Shown here: positions 59,407 through 64,000 of the stretch, piece by piece
How the letters are laid out: each line of letters opens with the position of its first letter
Numbering within the stretch: position 1 is the stretch's first letter
Assembly: GCF_009709555.1 (NCBI RefSeq)
Contig: NZ_WJBG01000215.1
Span: 43,442-107,441, forward strand
Source: Streptomyces blattellae
Lineage (GTDB): Bacteria > Actinomycetota > Actinomycetes > Streptomycetales > Streptomycetaceae
Reading direction: 5' to 3'
Length of the DNA: 64,000 nt
Made by a program: the position numbers and the translations under genes
Notes under the pieces: model-generated
The model's database searches: none
Told to the model about the DNA's origin: nothing
Seen by the model: the letters and a program-made list of their open reading frames with translations, nothing else

Positions 59407-59428
59407 GGTGCCGTATGAGGTGCCGTAG
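59393..59428 (+). repeat. 12-bp tandem repeat GAGGTGCCGTAT, three copies
   Basis: GAGGTGCCGTAT at 59393-59404 and 59405-59416, then GAGGTGCCGTAG at 59417-59428; a related GGAGGTGCCCTATG follows at 59441-59452 and contains the start codon of the second permease. Each unit combines a Shine-Dalgarno-like GAGGT with an ATG, so the array multiplies possible ribosome landing sites between the two permeases. Confidence 0.85.
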
Positions 59429-59449
59429 GACGTCGGCAGGAGGTGCCCT

Positions 59450-60277
59450 ATGAGACCGCCACGCCACCCCTGGCGGCTCACCGCGGTCGCCACCGTGATC
59501 ACCGCGGCCTTCCTGCTGCCGGTGTACTGGATGGTGAAGACCAGCCTCACGCGGCCGGACCGCATCCAGACCCCGACTCCCCAGTGGGTGCCCACTCCCG
59601 TCACCGGCGAGAACTACTCGACGGCACTGGGCTACGAAGGACTGACCAGGGCCCTGCTCAACAGCCTGGTCATCTCCTGCGGGGTCGTGGCGCTCACCCT
59701 GGTGCTGGGCGTTCCGCTCGCCTACGCGCTCGCCCGGATCCGGTTGCGAGGGTCGGGCGCCATGGTGCTCGCGCTCCTGGTCGCCCAGTTGCCGCCCGCC
59801 ATCGTGCTGGCGGCGCCGCTGTTCATCCTGGAACGCCGGGCCGGTCTCTCGGACACGTATCTGGGCCTGATCGCCGCCGACACGACGCTCACCCTGCCTT
59901 TCACCGTGATCGTGCTGCGTCCGGTACTGCGGAGCGTGCCGCCCGAGTTGGAGGAGGCCGCCCTGGTCGACGGCTGCGGACTGCCGGGTGTGCTGCTGCG
60001 CGTCGTCCTTCCGCTCATGGTTCCCGGAGTGGTCGCGGCGGCCGGGCTGTCCTTCCTGATCGGCTGGGGCGAGTTCCTGTTCGGCCTCACCCTCGCCGAG
60101 GGGCCCGACGTGCAGCCCGTCACCGTCCTTCTCAACGCGTTCATCGGACAGCACGGAACCTCGTGGGGCGCGCTGATGGCCACCGCCACCCTCATCAGCA
60201 TCCCGGTGGTCTGCGTCTTCGCCGTCTTCCAGCGCTTCATCGTCGGCGGGCTCACCGCGGGCAGCGTGAGGGGCTGA
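59450..60277 (+). CDS. Sugar ABC transporter permease 2 (MalG/UgpE type)
   Basis: 275 residues, six membrane helices. EAA loop ELEEAALVDGCGLPGVLLRVVLPLMVPGV. AGGAGGTGCCCT precedes ATG 59450. Pairs with permease 1 to form the membrane channel. It ends 5 bp before the GH31 gene. Confidence 0.93.
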   Translation: MRPPRHPWRLTAVATVITAAFLLPVYWMVKTSLTRPDRIQTPTPQWVPTPVTGENYSTALGYEGLTRALLNSLVISCGVVALTLVLGVPLAYALARIRLRGSGAMVLALLVAQLPPAIVLAAPLFILERRAGLSDTYLGLIAADTTLTLPFTVIVLRPVLRSVPPELEEAALVDGCGLPGVLLRVVLPLMVPGVVAAAGLSFLIGWGEFLFGLTLAEGPDVQPVTVLLNAFIGQHGTSWGALMATATLISIPVVCVFAVFQRFIVGGLTAGSVRG

Positions 60278-60282
60278 CCGTC

Positions 60283-62616
60283 ATGTCCTCCCTCCACCCC
60301 CGTGACCACGCGTTCTTCGTGGCACCGCCGCCGCCCCTGACGCCCGCCGGGCCCACCGCGCTCGACCCGGTGACCAGCGCCTGGGTCGCCCACGCCGACA
60401 GCGACGGCGCGACCCTGGACGTACACACCGCGGCCGGACGCACCGGCACGCTCCGTCTGCGCCCCGCGACGGGCAGCATCCTGCGGGTCACCTTGCGGAT
60501 GGCCGACGCGGTGACGGCACCCCGGGTCCGCGTCGTCACCCCCCTCAGGGACACCGACTGCACGGTCGAGCGGTCGCCGAACAGGCTCACCCTGCACCTC
60601 GACGCCCTGCGCGCGGACATCCAACTCGCGCCCTTCGTCATGGAGGTGACGGACCGTCACAACCGGACCCTGCGCCAGGCCACCGACATCAGCGACCCCA
60701 GTGACCGTACGACCGTGCTGCCGTTCGGCGTCACCGAACTCACGGACGGCCGCCTGGCCCACCACGACAGCTGGATCGCCGAACCCGACGAGCACTTCTA
60801 CGGCCTCGGTGAACGCTTCACGGGACCGGACCTGCGCGGGCAGCGGGTCGACTGCTGGATCGAGGACGCCCAGGGCTCGACCGGCACCCGTTCCCACAAG
60901 GCCGTCCCCTTCCTGCTGTCCAGCCGGGGCTACGCCGTACTCGTGGACACCACCACCGCGGCGTCCTTCGACCTCGCCCACAGCAACACCGGCGCCTGGT
61001 CGATGACCGTCCCCGACGAGGTGCTCGACTACTACCTGATCACCGGCACACCGGCTCAGTGCCTGACGGCCTACCGCGACCTGACCGGTCCCGCCCTGCT
61101 GCCTCCCCAGTGGGCCTTCGGCCCCTGGATCTCCGGCGGCTTCCGCCGGGACAACGAGGCCGACGTACGCGAACGCGCCCGCCGGATCCGCGCTCGCGGC
61201 TTCCCCTGCGACGTCCTGCACCTCGACACGTACTGGCAGCCGCACGGCTCCTGGTCCGACATGCGCTGGGACACCGAGGCGTTCCCCGACCCGCGGGGGC
61301 TGATGGCCGACCTGGCCGGGCAGGGCTTCCACGTCTCGCTCTGGATGAACCCGTATGTAGGCGTGGACAGCCCGTACTTCGCCGAGGTGGAGCGCAACGG
61401 CTGGTTTTTGCGCACGGCTTCGGGCGGCACGTACATCACCCAGGTCTGGGGCGGCACGCACCCCGACTCGGCCATGCTGGACCTGACCCACCCCGGTGCC
61501 GCCGACTGGTTCAGGGCCCGTATCCGCCAGGCCCTCGCCACGGGAGCAGCGGTGCTGAAGACCGACTTCGGCGAGGCGGTCCCCGCCGACGCGGTCGCCC
61601 ACAACGGCATGACCGGCGACCGCCTGCACAACCTCTACCCCCTCCTCTACAACGACCTGGCCGCCGAGGTCACCCGAGAGGCGGGGGCGGGCCACGGCCT
61701 GACCTGGGGCCGCTCGACCTGGACCGGCGGCCAGCGCCACGGGGCCAAGTGGACGGGCGACCCCAACGCGAGCTGGCAGGACCTCGCCTCCACGCTCCGC
61801 GCAGGCCTGTCCCTCTCCCTCTCCGGCCACCCCTTCTGGAGCCACGACATCGGCGGCTTCCACGGCACACCGGGCACCGAACTCTTCGTCCGCTGGGCGC
61901 AGTTCGGCCTGCTGTCCCCGCTCAGCCGGTTCCACGGGATGACGTCCCGGCTCCCGTGGGACTTCGGCGAGGTGGCGTACGAGGCCGTCCTGCACACGGC
62001 CCGCCTGCGCATGAGCCTGCTGCCGTACGTCTACTCGGCCGCGGCCGACGCGGTCCGCACCGGCGAGCCACTGGCCCGCCCCATGGCCCTGGACCACCCG
62101 GACCGCCCGGATGCCCACGCCGCCGACCTCCAGTACCTGCTGGGCCCGGACCTGCTGGTCGCCCCGCTGTACGCACCGGGAGGCCGTCGGCAGGTCTGGT
62201 TCCCGCCGGGCGAGTGGCTGCCCTACGGCGGTGGATCCCCGGTCACCGGCCCGGCCTGGTACCCCGTCGACGTCCCCCTCCGCACCGCCCCCCTCTGGCT
62301 GCGAGCCGGAGCGCTCCTCCTGACCACCAGTCCCACCGACCGCGCAGGCAGCACGCCCTTCCGGGAACTGACCGCCGTCTGGCCCCGCCCACAGTCCGAG
62401 CCCTCCCGCACGGCCCGCACGACCCTGAACGACGCCGGCGGCCACCGAACCGCCATCACCGCCCGCCTCGCCGATGACAACCACCTGACCATCACCACCG
62501 AAGGCCCCGTCCGCCCCCGACTGCGCGTCGCACTCCCGGGCTTCTCCCACCCTGCCCCGACCGCCGAGGCCGACGGTCGGCCGACCGAGTTGAGCGCATG
62601 GCCCGAACTCGGCTGA
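60283..62616 (+). CDS. Glycoside hydrolase family 31, alpha-xylosidase/alpha-glucosidase (YicI-like)
   Basis: 777 residues. N-terminal beta-sandwich, then the catalytic barrel: FGPWISGGFRRDNEADV, CDVLHLDTYWQPHGSW, nucleophile Asp428 in VLKTDFGEAVP and acid/base Asp493 in KWTGDPNASW, followed by SHDIGGFHGTP and C-terminal beta domains. The KTDFGE context followed by a HNLYPLLYNDL stretch is that of YicI-type alpha-xylosidases more than of maltases. No signal peptide, so it acts on imported oligosaccharide in the cytoplasm. ATG 60283 is 5 bp after the permease stop with GAGGGG upstream. Confidence 0.92.
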   Translation: MSSLHPRDHAFFVAPPPPLTPAGPTALDPVTSAWVAHADSDGATLDVHTAAGRTGTLRLRPATGSILRVTLRMADAVTAPRVRVVTPLRDTDCTVERSPNRLTLHLDALRADIQLAPFVMEVTDRHNRTLRQATDISDPSDRTTVLPFGVTELTDGRLAHHDSWIAEPDEHFYGLGERFTGPDLRGQRVDCWIEDAQGSTGTRSHKAVPFLLSSRGYAVLVDTTTAASFDLAHSNTGAWSMTVPDEVLDYYLITGTPAQCLTAYRDLTGPALLPPQWAFGPWISGGFRRDNEADVRERARRIRARGFPCDVLHLDTYWQPHGSWSDMRWDTEAFPDPRGLMADLAGQGFHVSLWMNPYVGVDSPYFAEVERNGWFLRTASGGTYITQVWGGTHPDSAMLDLTHPGAADWFRARIRQALATGAAVLKTDFGEAVPADAVAHNGMTGDRLHNLYPLLYNDLAAEVTREAGAGHGLTWGRSTWTGGQRHGAKWTGDPNASWQDLASTLRAGLSLSLSGHPFWSHDIGGFHGTPGTELFVRWAQFGLLSPLSRFHGMTSRLPWDFGEVAYEAVLHTARLRMSLLPYVYSAAADAVRTGEPLARPMALDHPDRPDAHAADLQYLLGPDLLVAPLYAPGGRRQVWFPPGEWLPYGGGSPVTGPAWYPVDVPLRTAPLWLRAGALLLTTSPTDRAGSTPFRELTAVWPRPQSEPSRTARTTLNDAGGHRTAITARLADDNHLTITTEGPVRPRLRVALPGFSHPAPTAEADGRPTELSAWPELG

Positions 62617-62768
62617 GCAACGACACACGCCCGCGCTCGGTGGAGCTGACAAGGGGCCAACTTGCGGGATCTGAGCCGCGGTTCGCCAATTCGCGCGGAC
62701 CAGCCGTCGCCTCTGGCGCACCTGTGGATCCCGGTTGTCCCGTGCGCTAACGTGAGAAACGGTCACAG

Positions 62769-63776
62769 GTGAAGGGCACCCGTGGTGAGCGGGGGAGGTC
62801 GTCGTTGACCCCGGCACAGCTGCGGGCCTTCGCGGCGACGGTCCGCCTCGGCTCCGTGAAGGCCGCGGCGGCCGATCTCGCCGTGACCGAGGCCGCCGTC
62901 TCCACGCACATAGCGCATCTGCGCAGGGAACTCGGCGACAAGCTCTTCACCCGCACCCGCCACGGCCTCGCGTTCACACCCGGCGGGCTGCGGCTCGCCA
63001 GCCGTGCCACGGAGATGCTGGGGCTGCAGGATCTGACCGTCATCGAGGTGCGGCAGGCCGGCTCCGGACGGAGGCTGTTGCGCGTCGCCGCATCGAGCCT
63101 GTTCGCCGAGTACGCCGCTCCCGGTCTCATCGAGGTGTTCGCCCGGCGTGCCGACGACCTGGACGTTGAGCTGAGCGTGCACGATCCGCAGAGGTTCGAG
63201 ACGCTGCTGGTGGCCCGAACCGTCGACGTGGCCATCGGGCCCCCGCCCGCCGCCGTCGGCTCCGCCCTGACCTGCATTCCCTTCCTGAATTACCAGGTGA
63301 TCGCGGTCGTGGGCGCCGACCATCCACTCGCGGTCGGCGGCGCCGGGGCCGGTGTCGGCGCCGTGGAGCTTCGTGAGCAGACCTGGCTGCTCGGTCCCTC
63401 GGCCGTCGGCAGGGTGGGCATGGTGCCCACCGTGCTGCGCCGACTGGGCGTGCCCGAGCACAACCAGCGCATCTTCCAGAGCCATGCCGCCGCCCTGGAC
63501 GAAGCCAAGCGCGGCAAGGGCGTGGCCCTCGCGGTGGCGTTCGCCGTGGCGAAGGACCTCGCCGACGGCGACCTGCGTCAGCTCAACGGTCCCCACCTGC
63601 CCGCCCGCGGCTCCTGGAACCTGCTCGCCCTCGCCGACTGCGAGACGCCGCCGGCCGCCGCCGAGCTGCGGCGCTTCGTCACCACGCCCCGCGCCACCCA
63701 GGCCATGCTGCGCGGCCCCGGCGGTATCACCGCGGGCCGCTTCCGGCCGGCCATTCATGTGACCCTGTGGAGTTGA
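62769..63776 (+). CDS. LysR-family transcriptional regulator
   Basis: 335 residues. N-terminal winged helix LTPAQLRAFAATVRLGSVKAAAADLAVTEAAVSTHIAHLRRELGDKLFTRTRHGLAFTPGG, then the type-2 periplasmic-binding-like effector domain. TAACGT at 62748-62753 is a possible -10 for the GTG at 62769; the TTG at 62805, after GGGGGAGG, is an alternative start that would begin at LTPAQL. It may control the sugar cluster upstream or genes beyond the window. Confidence 0.88.
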   Translation: MKGTRGERGRSSLTPAQLRAFAATVRLGSVKAAAADLAVTEAAVSTHIAHLRRELGDKLFTRTRHGLAFTPGGLRLASRATEMLGLQDLTVIEVRQAGSGRRLLRVAASSLFAEYAAPGLIEVFARRADDLDVELSVHDPQRFETLLVARTVDVAIGPPPAAVGSALTCIPFLNYQVIAVVGADHPLAVGGAGAGVGAVELREQTWLLGPSAVGRVGMVPTVLRRLGVPEHNQRIFQSHAAALDEAKRGKGVALAVAFAVAKDLADGDLRQLNGPHLPARGSWNLLALADCETPPAAAELRRFVTTPRATQAMLRGPGGITAGRFRPAIHVTLWS

Positions 63777-64000
63777 CCGGATCACTCGGGACGCAGGGTC
63801 GGGTCGGCCGCGGTGGGGTCGGGTCCGTCACTGCGGGATTCGGGGCCGGCCGGGGTGCGTGGCGCGGGCCGTTGTGTCGGGGTGCGTGGCATGCGATCGT
63901 GCCGGGCGCCTGCAGTAGTGGGCTGGTGGGGTCGGTTGGCAGGGGCTGGTCGAGGTGGGGGAGTTGATCCGGTCAGTGGGGCGCGGGGGCGGGGCGGTCA
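63777..64000. other. G-rich tail of the window, no gene supported
   Basis: 224 bp rich in GGGTCGG and GTGGGG runs. A 66-codon glycine/arginine-rich frame is present but has no family resemblance and looks like base-composition noise. Confidence 0.4.

Noticed and set aside
59722..62817. Minus-strand 1000-codon frame opposite the GH31 gene
   Set aside because: Low-complexity Gly/Val/Arg sequence without any recognisable domain; the plus strand carries clear GH31 catalytic motifs.
63767..63967. 66-codon frame at the right edge
   Set aside because: Glycine/arginine-rich, overlaps the LysR stop, no family likeness.
1..64000. CRISPR arrays, tRNA/rRNA genes, transposase genes, prophage or integrase genes
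   Set aside because: Looked for regularly spaced repeats, tRNA-like CCA-ended cloverleafs, and DDE or tyrosine-recombinase motifs; none was found by eye. Short tandem repeats present are too few and unspaced for CRISPR.

Overview
The window is 64 kb of a very GC-rich actinobacterial chromosome, almost certainly Streptomyces. The evidence is strong third-position GC, frequent GTG and TTG starts, dense divergent and overlapping genes, and many Streptomyces-typical families (DUF6214, DUF6332, DUF6421, DUF6986, DUF5134, mycothiol-dependent isomerase, SpoIIE-type phosphatase, Rv1733c family). No rRNA, tRNA, CRISPR array, intact insertion sequence or prophage was seen. It reads as chromosomal-arm or core-flanking DNA with several gene relics.

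Left part (1-9.2 kb): the start of a probable sirohydrochlorin chelatase, an N-acetylglucosamine-kinase-like gene whose start overlaps the end of a decayed second uracil-DNA glycosylase, an intact ung, an aldolase relic, a BNR/Asp-box propeller protein, an Rv1733c-type membrane protein, a divergent AidB-like acyl-CoA dehydrogenase / PaaX-like regulator pair sharing a palindrome, and two secreted pectate lyases (PL3 and PL1).

9.3-22.4 kb: a 1426-residue CtpI-like P-type ATPase with a small basic membrane partner, bracketed by a 29-bp near-identical direct repeat; then a secreted PHB-depolymerase-like esterase, an old-yellow-enzyme/ArsR pair, an FprA-type ferredoxin-NADP reductase, a DUF6214 gene with an apparent frameshift, a DUF305 lipoprotein, a secreted LVIVD-repeat protein carrying a TTA codon, and a TetR regulator.

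22.4-36.7 kb: HAD hydrolase, PAP2 phosphatase, M56 peptidase and DUF5134 protein, VOC, GNAT and glycerophosphodiesterase genes; a tightly coupled DUF6421 - short-chain dehydrogenase - threonine aldolase operon; a leaderless transglutaminase-like gene; PlsC acyltransferase; thioredoxin; etfB-etfA; and a secreted endonuclease/exonuclease/phosphatase.

36.8-53.5 kb: a DUF6986/HpcH-like aldolase behind a striking palindromic promoter, a GGCT-like gene with a LacI regulator divergent from a ROK sugar kinase, a TmrB-like ATPase/NUDIX fusion, a kinase - M20 dipeptidase pair, a geranylgeranyl-reductase-family flavoprotein, DUF6332, an MFS/MarR divergent pair, a mycothiol-dependent isomerase family gene, a methyltransferase and another MFS gene, with three gene relics in between.

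53.7-62.6 kb: the most interesting unit. A PAS-GAF-PP2C-HATPase phosphatase (SpoIIE/RsbU type) overlaps by 4 bp a LacI-type sugar-binding domain with no DNA-binding domain, followed by a sugar ABC importer (Tat lipoprotein, two permeases, no ATPase) and a GH31 alpha-xylosidase-like enzyme. The arrangement suggests that sugar sensing is passed to a partner-switching phosphatase instead of to DNA. A LysR gene closes the window.
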